The notes beneath the pieces are model-generated. The model searched no databases, was not told the origin of the DNA, and saw nothing but the letters and a program-made list of their open reading frames with translations. Position numbers and translations under genes: made by a program. Shown one piece after another: positions 33,291 through 43,715 of a DNA stretch of 64,000 nucleotides; position 1 is the first letter of the stretch, and each line of letters begins with the position of its first letter. This DNA is from Ovis canadensis (lineage: Eukaryota > Chordata > Mammalia > Artiodactyla > Bovidae): NCBI RefSeq assembly GCF_042477335.2, contig NC_091248.1, positions 114,480,501 to 114,544,500 of the forward strand, written 5' to 3'.

Positions 33291-34214
33291 GGTCCTTGGA
33301 TGTTGTAAGTGTCAACAGGGAGGAGATACACACTTGGTGCTCCTGCACTGCTTCCTGTCCTCAGTCATGACTCATTCTCAGTATCAGAAAGTGTCAAACA
33401 ACCAGCTCTAAAAAGTAACACATATTGTGGGTGACTGGCACCCTTCACCATGATACTTGGGTTTAACCACAGATATTACCAAAGGTTGTTTCAAAATGAC
33501 TGTGGCGCCTCCTCCCCAAAAGCCCCTGTGAAATTATCTATTCCTGGCCCTTGGTCAGTGTCCACCAGGGCCCTGTTTTGGCCCTGAGCACTTTCACATC
33601 CTGGGGACAAAATGGCACTTCTGCACTTTTTTAGCAGCAGCAGCAACTAAACAGAGCTTGCCAGCCCTCCCATGCTGGTGGATAAGGACTGGCAGCCTCA
33701 GGGCTGCATAACCCTGCCCAGGAGCCCAGTGTACAGAGGCTGGCATGTAGGAAAAAGTGGGAGACTACCTCTCTGGAGCTGAAGCTCAAATGGATTTTCT
33801 GTTTGTTGGGTTGGGAAGGACAAAAGAGCCCATCAGAGCAGAACAGCCAAGGAGAGCCCAAGAGGGTGACTATTTTGAATTGATGTGAGACCCCCAAAAT
33901 AGTCATCTTCCAGGAGTAGTGGTTAAAAGCACAGCCTTTGACAACAAATGGACTCCTGTTGAATACTTGACCATTTCCTAGGTAATACGACCTTGAACAA
34001 GCTCTATAACCATTTAAACCATAAGACTGGATAATTTGACAAGGGACAGAGGGTAAATGGAAAAGATGAGAGATTGTCTAAAGGTGGACTCTAGGGTTCA
34101 CCAACACTTATAGAAAACAATCCATATGAAAGAGGCCTTTAGGGGCAATATTCCTTTGGACTCTCCAAGTTATATGCTTTAGGTGAGCAGTTATTGTTAT
34201 TAGGCCAAGAGTAA
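33291..34214. other. No recognised gene or repeat
   Basis: Unassigned DNA with a short (AGC)n patch at 33632-33646. That patch could be the last trace of a Bov-A2 tail, but nothing else supports it. Confidence 0.5.
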
Positions 34215-35005
34215 TTTTTAAAATTGCCCAAAGAAAGCCAATGCCGAATAATGCTCAAACTACCACACAATTGCACTCATCTCACATGCTGGTAAAGTAA
34301 TGCTCAAAATTGTCCAAGCCAGGCTTCAACAGTACGTGAACTGTGAACTTTCAGATGTTCAGGCTGGTTTTAGAAAAGGCAGAGGAACCAGAGATCAAAT
34401 TGCCAACACTCATTGGATTATTGAAAAAGCAAGAGAGTTCCAGAGGCTTGAAGACTCACTAGTACCTGACTGAGACGGGCGACTTCATAGCTAATTCTGT
34501 TCAGAACAGTGATATTAAAAATCAGAGACATTACTTTGCCAACAAAGGTTCGTCTAGTCCAAGCTATGATTTTTCCAGTAGTCCTGTATGGATGTGAGAG
34601 TTGGACTATAGAGAAAGCTGAGTGCCGAAGAATTGATGCTTTTGAACTGTAGTGTTGGAGAAGACTCTTGAGAGTCCCTTGGACTGCAAGGAGATCCAAC
34701 CAGTCCATCCTAAAGGAAATCAGTCCTGAATATTCATTGGAAGGACTGATGATGAAGCTGAAACTCCAATACTTTGGCCACCTGATGCGAAGAGTTGACT
34801 CATCGGAAAAGACCCTGATGCTGGGGAAGATTGAAGGTGGGAGAAGGGGATAAGAGAGAATGAAATGGTTGGATGGCATCACTGACTCAATGAACATGAG
34901 TTTGAGTAAACTCTGGGAGTTGGTGATGGACAGGGAGGCCTGGCGTGCTGCAGTCCATGGGGTCACAAAGAGTCTGACATGACTGAGAGACTGAACTGAA
35001 CTGAA
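34215..35005 (+). mobile_element. BovB LINE, internally deleted and rearranged
   Basis: A sense copy starting inside the reverse-transcriptase region (gccaatgccgaataatgctc) and reaching the 3' end (tgactgagagactgaactga). Between 34440 and 34508 a foreign 69-base piece replaces roughly 700 bases of BovB that should carry the FIDYAKAFD and YADD motifs. The foreign piece is an inverted copy of DNA at 35184-35252. Text after the piece (atcagagacattactttgcc) is far downstream in BovB. Confidence 0.92.
34440..34508 (-). repeat. Left arm of a 69-bp inverted duplication, inside BovB
   Basis: Its reverse complement matches 35184-35252 at 63 of 69 positions without gaps. The left arm keeps CpGs (gacgggcgacttc) where the right arm has TG/CA, as expected from CpG decay in one copy. 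It bridges the BovB deletion junction. Confidence 0.93.
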
Positions 35006-35183
35006 TTTTTAAAAATTTTCTTGTGGACTTAGTACAACCACAACTCCTAGAAACTGTCCTTGGTCTCTTGACTAGCAGACCTTGCTCAGACCTGTCTCAT
35101 GGCTGGAGTGGGCCATGGAGGGCAGACAGTGCAGGCCACACAGAGTCTTGGGGTCTGAGACATGGCTTAGCTTTGCCAGAGAG

Positions 35184-35252
35184 TGTTCTGAACAGAATTA
35201 GTTATGAAGTTGCCCATCTTAGTCAGGGACTAGTCAGTCTTCAAGCCTCTGG
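35184..35252 (+). repeat. Right arm of the 69-bp inverted duplication
   Basis: This lies about 180 bases beyond the 3' end of BovB, in DNA not recognised as a repeat, and is probably the source copy. In the plus frame it encodes NRISYEVAHLSQGLVSLQAS within an 81-codon open frame (35023-35268). The left arm encodes nearly the same peptide on the minus strand. Confidence 0.93.
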
Positions 35253-35607
35253 AGACCAGCCTCAGTGATTGTGTTAACAGAGGGAAACCACAAGTGTTGC
35301 TAGAGGCCCCATGAGGCCACCATTTACATGTGGCCCAACCCTGGAGGGAGAGGTCTGCAGAAGCCACTCTGAAGTGGCAAACTGAGATGACTGAAGTCAA
35401 TTTGGAGATGCAGGTGGGGGGTTGGTTGCAATGAGTTCTTGTTTTGGTCCCCAAGAGGAAACTTGCCCTTTTGTAGGAGGGCCTCCTTTGGTTTCAGAGC
35501 TTTGAAGAACAGAGACAAGCAGATTTTTTTAAAAACCGAAACAGGGTTTAGTGTTCTTGTCCGGTTTTAGCTGTTGAGCCCAGTGGGGCCCTTTAGTGCT
35601 TTTGTTT
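35253..35607. other. No recognised gene or repeat
   Basis: Unassigned DNA continuing from the right arm of the inverted duplication up to the next SINE. Confidence 0.5.
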
Positions 35608-35808
35608 GTTGCTCAGACAGAAAATAATCTGCCTGAAATGCAGGAGATCTGTGTTTGATCCCTGGATCGGGAAGCTCTCCTGGAGAAGGGCATGACAACC
35701 CACTCCAGTAACCTTGCCTACAGAATTCCATGAACAGAAGGGCCTGGTGGGCTGCAGTCCATGCAGTCACAAAGAGTCTGACATGACTGAGCGACTAAGC
35801 ACAGCACA
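35608..35808 (+). mobile_element. Bov-tA SINE
   Basis: A sense copy: gttgctcagacagaaaataa, then tttgatccctggatcgggaa, then tgacatgactgagcgactaa. It is moderately divergent. Confidence 0.9.
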
Positions 35809-36190
35809 CAAAAGGCAAATATGAAAATAAAATACATTAAAAAAATAAAAGCAATGATTTCTGAATGGCTCCTTTTGGCCTCCCAAAGTTCTGATCCTAG
35901 AGCTTTTCTCTTCATGAAAAAGGAAGATTAGTAAAGATAGAGAGGTGTTAAAGACCCACACCATAACTTTTTTGATGTAATCCAGAAGATTGAAAGATAT
36001 TTGAAAGGACTAATTGTCTCTGTGAGTCAAGGTTATACAACGCCCCCTCAGTGTACCACCTACCACCCTCCACCCCAGCCCCCAACTATTCTAAAAGTTT
36101 TTTCGTAAAAATATCGCACTGAAAGGACACAGAGACTGTACCCCACTCACTAGCAAGTCTCAGGAATGACAAGGGGGCCTGTGTCTATAT
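35809..36190. other. No recognised gene or repeat
   Basis: Unassigned, with an A-rich start (35820-35850) that could be a residual tail and a C-rich patch near 36055-36085. Confidence 0.5.
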
Positions 36191-36370
36191 AAAAGTAAAA
36201 GTGTTAGTTGTTGTGTCCAACTCATGCGGCCCCATAGACTGTAGCCTGTGCCAGGCTCCTCTGTCCATGGAATTCTCCAGGTAAGATTACTGGAGTGGGT
36301 TGCCATTCCCTTCTCCAGGGGATCTTTCTGACCCAGGGATCAAATCCAGGTCTCCTGCATTTCAGGAAGA
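36191..36370 (-). mobile_element. Bov-tA SINE, 5'-truncated
   Basis: An antisense copy from agtgttagttgttgtgtcca to ctcctgcatttcaggaagat. The tRNA-like head is missing. Confidence 0.9.
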
Positions 36371-36824
36371 TTTAATTTTTATATTTGTCTTTTACTTATC
36401 ACAAATAATAAAAGTTAAAAAAAAGTGACTTAATTTAAGGAAAATTAATAAAAAGGTATACAGACTGTGGTTATGGCAAAAATCATGAAGGTAGTGTGTG
36501 AATGACTTAATTTGGTCAGGGGGGAAATACTGCCACAGTGAAATCCCACATGTATGTGAGTACAAGTGCCTTTAATAGCAGGGAAGATTTCTAGGTCAGA
36601 GATCACTGTCCATAACTGTTTTGAAGAGGTTATTCCATTGTCCACTGGATTCCAGAGTTGCTGAGGAGAAGTCAAAAGTCACCTTGACTCCAGATGCTTT
36701 GTGTGTGATTTTGGTTTTGTCTCTGGAAATCGTAGGATCTTCCCTTAGTCTTCTGTGCTCTGAAGCTCCACGATGATGTTCCTTGATGTGAGCCCATCTC
36801 ATCTGTGTTAACACTGGGGTATTT
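36371..36824. other. No recognised gene or repeat
   Basis: Unassigned DNA; mirror frames of 72-76 codons only. Confidence 0.5.
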
Positions 36825-37071
36825 TCTTTACTTTTTAAAAATTGAGATGTATTTAGTTTACAACATTATGTAAGTTGAAGGTATATAACATATTGATTTG
36901 ATACATTTAGATTGCAGTGTGATTGCCATTGTAACATTAGCCAACACCCCTGTTGCATCACATAATTATCACTTTTTCTACTCTTGGGAACAATTAAGAT
37001 CTAGTCTGTTAGCAAGCTTACTGATTTTAGGATAGTTTTGCTGTCTCTAATCACTGTATTGTGTACAGATA

Positions 37072-37808
37072 TTCCTTGACTTATGATAAGGTTTATTCTG
37101 ATAAACCCATAGTAAATTGAAAATATCATGTCAAAAATTATTAATAATTTAATTCATCTAACCTACTGAACGGATTAGATGGCTTCCCTGGTGGCACAGA
37201 TGGTAAAGAATCTGCCTGCAATGCAGGAGATCGGGATTCATTCCCTGGGTCAGGAAGATCCCCTGGAGAAGGGAATGACAACCCACTCCGTTATTCTTAC
37301 CTGGAGAATTCTATGGACAGAGGAGCCTGGTGGGCTACAGGCCATGGGGTGGCAAAGAGTGGGACTCACTGAGCAGTTAGTGCTTACTTACTTACATACT
37401 AAACAGCATAGCTTAGTCTAGCCTACTTTAAATGTGCTCAGAATACTTACATGAGCTGACATTTGGGCAAAACCATCTAATACACAGGCTATTTTACAAT
37501 AATGTGTTGAAAATCTCCTGTAAATTATTGAATACTGGACTGAAAGTGAAAACCGGAATGTTGTCTGAGTACAGAATGGTTATAAGTGTCTTGGTTGTCT
37601 ACTTTTGCATCCGCGTGGCTCCCTGGGAGGTGTGGGTCACTGCCGTGGTCCAGCATCGCAAGGGAGTATCATACAATATCACTGGCTTGCAAAAGGATCA
37701 AAATTGGAATTTGAAGTACAGCTTCTACTGAATGCATGTTGCTTTTGCACCATCATTAGGTCAGAAAATTGTGAGTCAAACCATCGTAAGTTGGGGACCA
37801 TTTGCGTA
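37072..37808 (+). mobile_element. Tigger-family (MER2-like) DNA transposon
   Basis: The ends are complementary in the Tigger way: ttccttgacttatgataagg at the left and aaaccatcgtaagttgggga at the right. The body has tagcttagtctagcctactt and tctactgaatgcatgttgct. A Bov-tA interrupts it at 37168-37390. It is a non-autonomous element without a transposase frame. Confidence 0.75.
37168..37390 (+). mobile_element. Bov-tA SINE
   Basis: A sense copy from ggcttccctggtggcacaga to the tail ttagtgcttacttacttac. It is nested in Tigger, which is nested in L1. The host text ctactgaac reappears in altered form as tactaaaca after it. Confidence 0.93.
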
Positions 37809-38089
37809 AAATCTCTGGGATAAATAAATCCCAGAGATACCTGTTACAAGTATGTACCCCAAACAGCAGCTCTCCCATTTCCTGCTCCTTCCCATAGCCC
37901 CCAGCCTCTGGTAACCACCATTTCACTTTCTGCTTTTATGATTTTAGATTTTTTTAGATTTCACTTCTTAAAAATATCATAGAGTAGTTGTCTTTCTCTG
38001 ATTTACCTCACATGGCATAATATCCTCTAGGTCCATATATGTTGCAAATGGCAGGATTTTCTTTTTTCTTATGGTTGGATAACATTCCA

Positions 38090-38125
38090 TTGTGTGTGTG
38101 TATCTATATATCTATGTATATATAC
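38090..38125. repeat. Simple repeat, TG then TATC/TATA
   Basis: A (TG)5 run leads into tatctatatatctatgtata. It lies within the L1 3' region, where such expansions are common. Confidence 0.8.
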
Positions 38126-38398
38126 TGTGTCATCTTTATCCACTCATCCACTGATGGACACTTAGGTATTTCCATATCTTGGCTGTTGTGAATTATGCTG
38201 CAATAACATGGGAGTGCATACGTGTCTCTTGGGGAATCTGTTTTCATTTCGTTTGAATATATACCCAGAAATGGGATAGCTGGATCATATGAAAGTTTTA
38301 TTTTTAGTTTTTTGAGGAACTTCCATATGGTGCTTCGTGGTTGCTGAACCAGTTAATAATCTTACCAACCATGTGCAAAGATTCTGGGAAATTTTCTT

Positions 38399-38438
38399 TT
38401 CTGTTTTTATTGATGTACAGTTGATTTACAATGTTGTA
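38399..38438 (-). mobile_element. Ultra-short (40-bp) L1 3' end insertion with perfect TSD
   Basis: The 40 bases (tttttattgatgtacagttg inside) are the antisense last bases of an artiodactyl-type L1. They are bounded by a perfect 15-base duplication, ctgggaaattttctt, at 38384-38398 and 38439-38453. Both boundaries are therefore exact. It is an extreme 5' truncation. Confidence 0.88.
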
Positions 38439-38453
38439 CTGGGAAATTTTCTT

Positions 38454-38847
38454 GATTATAATAATAATAATAATTTATTTTCTGTTATGTTACTATTTAT
38501 ATTAATTTATTAATATTTTGTTATCATTTAATTTTCTGTTTCCTCTCTCAACTATAGAGCTTCTGTTTGCTCAGATTCTACCTCCCTTCTTCAGAGTTTC
38601 TATCTTCATTTTCTTTCCTCTCTGTTTTCATCTTTGTCTTTCTATTTTCTGGGCAAATTCCCCAACTTATAACATGTTTACTTATTGAGCTTTGTATTTC
38701 TGTTCTTATACATCTATTTCCTAAGAACTACTGTTTTGTTCTCTCTGAAATTTCCATTTTTAGAGCATACTATTCTTATTTTATAGTTGCAATGTTTTCT
38801 TTTTATCTTACGATATTCAAACGTTTTTGCTTTGATTTCTTTTCTCT
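38454..38847. other. A+T-rich DNA; no recognised gene
   Basis: Begins with an (ATA)n patch at 38457-38475. It is then T-rich text that may belong to an L1 antisense relic (ctatttcctaagaactactg), but I cannot place it. The 127-codon plus frame at 38567-38950 runs into the Bov-A2 and is not a gene. Confidence 0.45.
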
Positions 38848-38858
38848 AGATAGTCTTT

Positions 38859-39136
38859 CGGAGAAGGCAATGGCACCCCACTCCAGTACCCTTGCCTGGA
38901 AAATCCCATGGATGGAGGAGTCTGGTGGGCTGCAGTCCATGGGGTCGTGAAGAGTCGGACATGACTGAGCGACTTCACTTTCACTTCTCACTTTCATGCA
39001 TTGGAGAAGGAAATGGCAACCCACTCCAGTGTTCTTGCCTGGAGAATCCCAGGGGCGGGGGAGCCTGGTGGGCTGCGTCTATGGGATGGCTCAGAGTTGG
39101 ACACGACTGAAGCGACTTAGCAGCAGCAGCAGCAGC
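38859..39136 (+). mobile_element. Bov-A2 SINE, young copy
   Basis: A complete sense dimer with a (CAG)6-type tail. A perfect 11-base target-site duplication (agatagtcttt) flanks it at 38848-38858 and 39137-39147. Divergence from the second copy at 31284 is low. Confidence 0.96.
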
Positions 39137-39260
39137 AGATAGTCTTTGTTCCCTCCAGGTTTCTTTTTCTCCTGTTTGTGTTTTGCTTTTCATTATAAAT
39201 TCTTCCCTCGAATGTCTGGCGATCCTTGGTAGTCACCTCACGAGGCATTAAAAATGGACC

Positions 39261-39391
39261 GGAGGGGCTCCTCTGGTGGTCCAGTGGATAAGACTCTGTG
39301 TTTCTAATGCAGGGGGCACAGGTTCAATCTCTGGTTTGGGAGCTAAGATTCCACATGGTACACAGGCCCCCCTCTCCCCCACCCAAAAAAA
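39261..39391 (+). mobile_element. CHR-type SINE, short form
   Basis: Sense: aggggctcctctggtggtcc, ggttcaatctctggtttggg, then an A-rich tail (cccaaaaaaag). Confidence 0.85.
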
Positions 39392-39932
39392 GATTAGAAT
39401 ACCCAAAAGAATTGAAAAGATGGTCTCAGATGCTTGTATGCCAGTGTTCATTGTAGTATTACTATTCATAATAGCCAAAAAGTGGAAACAGCCTAAGTGT
39501 CCATTCACAGATTAATGGAATAACAAAGTGGGGTATGTCCATGCAATAGAACACTATTCAGCCATAAAAGGAATGAAACTCTGATGCATGCTACAACATG
39601 AATGTGACTTGAAAACATACTGAGGGAAATGAGCCAGAAACAAAAGGACATATAATACTGTATGATTCCACTTATATGAAATATTGAGAATAGACAAATT
39701 CATCAAGACAGAAAGTAGAGTAGAGGTCACTAGGGGCTAAGGGGGAGGAGTGAGTGGGAAGTATTGCTTAATGAGCACAGAACTTCTGTTTGGGGTGATG
39801 AAAATTGTGGAAATAGTGGGGGTAATTGCAGAACACTGCAAATGTACTTAATGCCGCTGCTGTAAACTCACAAATGGTTACAATGGCACATTTTATATAA
39901 ACTGTGATTTACCACAATGAGAAAAATAAAAG
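39392..39932 (+). mobile_element. L1 3' end, sense
   Basis: Sense L1: tattcataatagccaaaaag, cactattcagccataaaagg, gtatgattccacttatatga and gatttaccacaatgagaaaa, with an A-rich end. It is an old, 5'-truncated copy. Confidence 0.85.
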
Positions 39933-40596
39933 ATGATTGGCAGCCCTGAGCTCACTGGAGCTTATTGACTGTCAGGAGTTCTGGCCAGGCCAGTTCCTGG
40001 GGGAACCTGTATTTCAGAACCTTAGATTGAGATTCCCCAGTGAAGCCTCTTTCAAGGTCTTGCCGAAAGCCTACAAACCTGGCTGCTGGCATTCTGGGCG
40101 AGAATGAGGGAAAACAGCTGAGGCTGAGATGAGAGGGTGTCAGTATTCAGTGTAAGTCTTGACTGAAGGTCAAAATCTAATGCCACTGCACTGTATTTAT
40201 CAAAACCGTCAACCATGCCTGCTGTTCCCTGGGCCAGAGACCCGCAAGTTACTGTCTCCAGAAAATGCACGTTGCTGTTCCCCTGGGTTGTCTGGGCAGG
40301 AGGGGATGGGAGAGACGGTCACTGGCTGTGCAGAGGGGAAAGCACCCTGAGGGCCACATGCTTCCTAAGCTGATTTCCAGTCAATCCTCAGACCTTCCCG
40401 CATCCTCGCTTTCAGAGCTTCCTGGTTCCTGTAATGTCTAGATCTTTGGGGAGTCCTAAAGTCTAAAATAGGCTGCTTCTCAATTTTTCCCCACTTAGGA
40501 ATTAGATTTTGTGGATAAATGTATAATCAGCTTGTTGTTTTAATGAGACAACTTTTTAAACCCATGACTTATTTATGAGTGCATGCAGGTTTAAAA
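39933..40596. other. No recognised gene or repeat
   Basis: Unassigned DNA; frames of 63-72 codons without features. Confidence 0.5.
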
Positions 40597-40819
40597 TTGG
40601 GCCTTCCAGGTGGTGTTAGTGGTAAGAACCCACTTGCCAGTGCAGGAGACATAAGAGACACGTGTTCAGTCCCTGGGTCAGAAAGATCCCCTGGAAGAAG
40701 GCATGTCAACCCACTCTAGTATTCTTGCCTGGAAAATCGCACGGGCAAACAAGCCTGGCGGGCTACAGACCATAGGGCCGCAAAAAGTCGTACACGACTG
40801 AAGTGACTTAACACACACA
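40597..40819 (+). mobile_element. Bov-tA SINE
   Basis: A sense copy from gggccttccaggtggtgtta to acacacacac. It is followed by caggtttgaaat, which repeats the left flank caggtttaaaat as a target-site duplication. Confidence 0.92.
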
Positions 40820-40825
40820 CAGGTT

Positions 40826-41199
40826 TGAAATAAGTTTCAACTATCTTTTGGGGGTCTGATTTTGGGTTTAATTGGGTTTAATTGCCAAAGATGGCCAAAA
40901 CCATAAATGATGGTTTTATGGCTTAAGATATGGTCGCTCTATAGAGTCCCTGAAATTTTAGGGAACTTCTTTGTGACCTACTATATGGTCAACTTTTGTA
41001 AATATTCTCTTGTGTAGTAGATCCTTTGATGGAGGCAAGATGGAATTATTACCCGCTTTCTTACAAGCAGATCATCGGGTCCCACAGAATTTTAAATACT
41101 TGCCCAGAGTTCCGCATTCAAGTTGGACCAGAACTGAGGAATGTGAAAAATGGCAGCAGAAGAATTGAAAGCATGGATTCCATTCCAAGTACCTGGGTT
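40826..41199. other. No recognised gene or repeat
   Basis: Unassigned DNA with two adjacent copies of attgggttta near 40869-40890. It may include the decayed head of the MIR that follows. Confidence 0.45.
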
Positions 41200-41338
41200 G
41201 CCTCTAGGCTGTAACGGTTACTAGCCATCTGCCAACCAGGAACTATAATAGTTCTTGCTTCATAGGGTTCTTGGGAGGTTTATGTACATGGCACCCAGTA
41301 AACATGCAATATAAGCTGTTATTATTACTAGTGTTTTT
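41200..41338 (+). mobile_element. MIR SINE relic
   Basis: Sense: atagttcttgcttcataggg, tcttgggaggtttatgtaca and gcacccagtaaacatgcaat in MIR order. Confidence 0.65.
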
Positions 41339-42274
41339 ACTTTTTATCTAGAGTTCATGGTGCATCTTGTACAAAGGAGTCACTCCATTAAGGACTGCAT
41401 CTTTAGAAATGTTTGCAGCTACTCCTCAGCCCCGCAATTTACACGATAGTCTGGCTCATAACTGTGCATCAGAGGTTAATGGCCAGAAACACCGCAATTT
41501 CACAGATCATCTTTCTGGGTGTTACCCATTGAGGGCTCCCTAGTCAATTCAGCAAATTCTGTATTGAGAGCCTACTATGTGTTAGTGCTTCATTCTTGTT
41601 CAAGAGGTATTTTCTGTCTTCTGGGACTTATTTATGCCTTCATCAGGGGAGGTACTCAAAAGGGAGCTTTTGTAAAATGAACAACAACATCAACAGAAAC
41701 ACTTAAAACCACAAAGCTGGAAGATGGCTGGGTGGTGGGGGAGGGTGTTGGCCTTCCACTTTATGGTGGATTGCCCTAAATAAGCAGAATTATCTAGGCC
41801 TCCCAGACTGTCAGGTGCTAATCCCCACAATAATCAGGCTCGAAGCCCTCAGAGCCACAGAATTGACTAGCTCAAGGGGAGGGCAGCCCTGGGGTGCTCA
41901 CGTGGTAGCCGAGTCCTCTCTCTTTTGTGGACACAAACAGCTGACAGTCTTCAAATGAAGGCGCCTGGCCTGTCTTTGCACCAGGCACCTGGAAGTAGGC
42001 CAATGCTCATCTCCCTTATTGCAGATTCTATGTTCCACATCAGTCTCCATGAAATTAGCTTTTAAAATCTGTCTTCCGTTTTTGAAACTTTCCAGCTCCT
42101 GGCTCCCTCTCCTCCTGTGGGGTGGGGGAACTGCAGGGAGTCCTGCACCATGGCCCCCCTCTGCCACCCCCAGAGAAAACATGGTCGATGATTTAGTTCT
42201 CTATTCTCACCCCTATTGCAAAGAATGGGATATAAAGAGACGTTTAGAGAAAAAGAAACTTTTTCAATATTAAA
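41339..42274. other. No recognised gene or repeat
   Basis: Unassigned DNA. The part 41880-42180 is richer in G+C with a purine/pyrimidine-skewed stretch. Overlapping plus and minus frames of 81-94 codons are mirrors of each other. Confidence 0.45.
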
Positions 42275-42403
42275 ATTTTTTTTTTTTTTTTTTTTTTGCT
42301 GCACCAAACTGCAGGGGAGATCTTAGTTCCTGACCAGGGATTGAACCCACACCCCATGCATTGGAAGCACAGAGTCTTAACCAAAACTCCTGGAAAAGTC
42401 CCA
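42275..42403 (-). mobile_element. CHR-type SINE, short form
   Basis: An antisense copy starting with a roughly 19-base T run (42279-42297), then gatcttagttcctgaccagg, ending aactcctggaaaagtccc. Confidence 0.88.
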
Positions 42404-42409
42404 GAGAAG

Positions 42410-42487
42410 ATTTTTATTTTGAAATAATATTAGACTTAGAGAACAGTTGCAAAGACAGCCCAAAACATTTCAGCCACGCTTTACCCA
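42410..42487 (-). mobile_element. L1MB-type 3' end, extreme part
   Basis: Antisense L1 3' end (atttttattttgaaataata, acagttgcaaagacagcc). It is broken at 42488 by a duplicated L1 segment plus SINE. The main L1 resumes at about 42843. Confidence 0.65.
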
Positions 42488-42549
42488 GCTTTCCAACAAG
42501 ATTCAAGACGTATTGTTGATTTTTCAGTCTGTTCAACTTTCTACTTGTT
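42488..42549 (-). repeat. 62-bp duplicate of the L1 segment at 44303
   Basis: It matches 44303-44364 at 57 of 62 positions in the same orientation. Like that copy it runs straight into a BovB-type 3' end. In a normal L1 this segment occurs once, and the 44303 copy is at the expected place. Confidence 0.88.
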
Positions 42550-42660
42550 CAGTTCAATTCAGCTCAGTTGTGTCTGACTCTTTGCAACCCCATGGATTAT
42601 AGCCTGCTAGGCTTCTCTGTCCATGGGATTCTCCAGGCAAGAATACTGGGGTGGGTTGCC
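42550..42660 (-). mobile_element. Bov-tA SINE, truncated
   Basis: Antisense: cagttcaattcagctcagtt to gaatactggggtgggttgcc. The tRNA-like half is absent. A short unassigned A-rich piece and a T run follow (42661-42721). Confidence 0.85.
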
Positions 42661-42721
42661 AGGCCCATCAAATTGCAGAAAATCGAAGAAAAAGAAAAAT
42701 TCTGAAAGGAGCCTTTTTTTT

Positions 42722-42840
42722 TTTTTGCTTTGCTTTGCTCAGTGGCTTCAGTCATATCCACTTTTTGTGACCCACTCCAGTACTCTTGCCTGGAAAATCC
42801 CATGGACGGAGGAGCCTGGTAGGCGCACACACACAGGTGT
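42722..42840. mobile_element. Bov-A/Bov-tA-derived mosaic fragment
   Basis: gctttgctcagtggcttcag (antisense tail style) runs directly into actccagtactcttgcctgg, aaaatcccatggacggagga and gagcctggtaggc in sense Bov-A style. So this is a rearranged fragment with mixed orientation, not a clean insertion. Confidence 0.65.
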
Positions 42841-43519
42841 AGTCTTTGTTGTTATTATTTGCATTTATCCTGCTTGGTGTTTGTTCTCTGAGCTTCATGG
42901 ATCAGTGGTTTGATGTCTGATATTAATTTTGATACTACTATTGGTGTTTAACATTAATGTGGGGAAATTCTCAGTCATTATTGTTTCAAATATGTCTTCT
43001 GTTCCTTTCCCCTTCCGATATTCCCATTATTGTGTATATCATACCCTTGTAAATGTCTCATATCCTTGGATATTCTGGGTTTTTTTTTTTTTTTCCAGTC
43101 TTTGTTCTCTTGCTTTCTGGTTTGAGAATTCTGTTGATGGCAGGCTGGAGCTCAGATATTCTTCTCAGCTGTGTCCAATCTACTAACGAGCCCATCAAAG
43201 GCATTCTGCATTTCTGTTACAGAGGTTTTTTAAATCTCTCCTATCTCTTTTTTGGTTCTTCCTTAGGATTTCCATCTCTCTGCTTACATTGCCCATCTGT
43301 TCTTGTATGCTGTCTGCTTGATCTATGAAGGCCCTTAAGTGTAATAATTAGAGTTGTATTAAATTCCTGGCCTGATAATTCCAGCACCCTTGCATATCTG
43401 ATTCTGTGACTTGCCCTGTCTCTTCAAATTGTGTTTTTACCTTTTGGTATGCCTTTTAATGTTTTCTTGCTAGCTCGACATGATACACCAGGTGAAAGGA
43501 AGTCCTGGTAATAGGCTTA

Positions 43520-43715
43520 TCTTCCCTGGTGGCTCAGTGGTAAAGAATCCACCTGTCAATGCAGCAGACGTGGGTTCAGTCCCTGGGTTGGGAAGATCCC
43601 CTGGAGAAGGAAATAGCAACCCACTCCAGTCTTCTTGCTTGGGAAATCCCACGGACAGAGGAGCCTGGCAGGCTACAGTCCATGGGGTCTCAAAAGATGT
43701 GGACGCGACTTAACG
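43520..43715 (+). mobile_element. Bov-tA SINE
   Basis: A sense copy: ttccctggtggctcagtggt to gatgtggacgcgacttaacg. It is full-length and nested in L1. Confidence 0.93.

Larger units (their letters stand above)
36825..38383 (-). mobile_element. L1 3' region, antisense, split by a Tigger element
   Basis: The left part (36825-37071) has aaattgagatgtatttagtt and attaagatctagtctgttag. The right part (37809-38383) has cctctggtaaccaccatttc, ggctgttgtgaattatgctg and tatacccagaaatgggatag. A roughly 740-base Tigger with its own SINE lies between. The L1 is old and non-coding. Confidence 0.82.

Noticed and set aside
33632..33646. Bov-A2 tail remnant ((AGC)n)
   Set aside because: No SINE body adjoins it. 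A short trinucleotide run alone is not evidence.
38567..38950. 127-codon hydrophobic plus frame as a membrane protein
   Set aside because: It is T-rich low-complexity DNA that runs into a Bov-A2 SINE at 38859.
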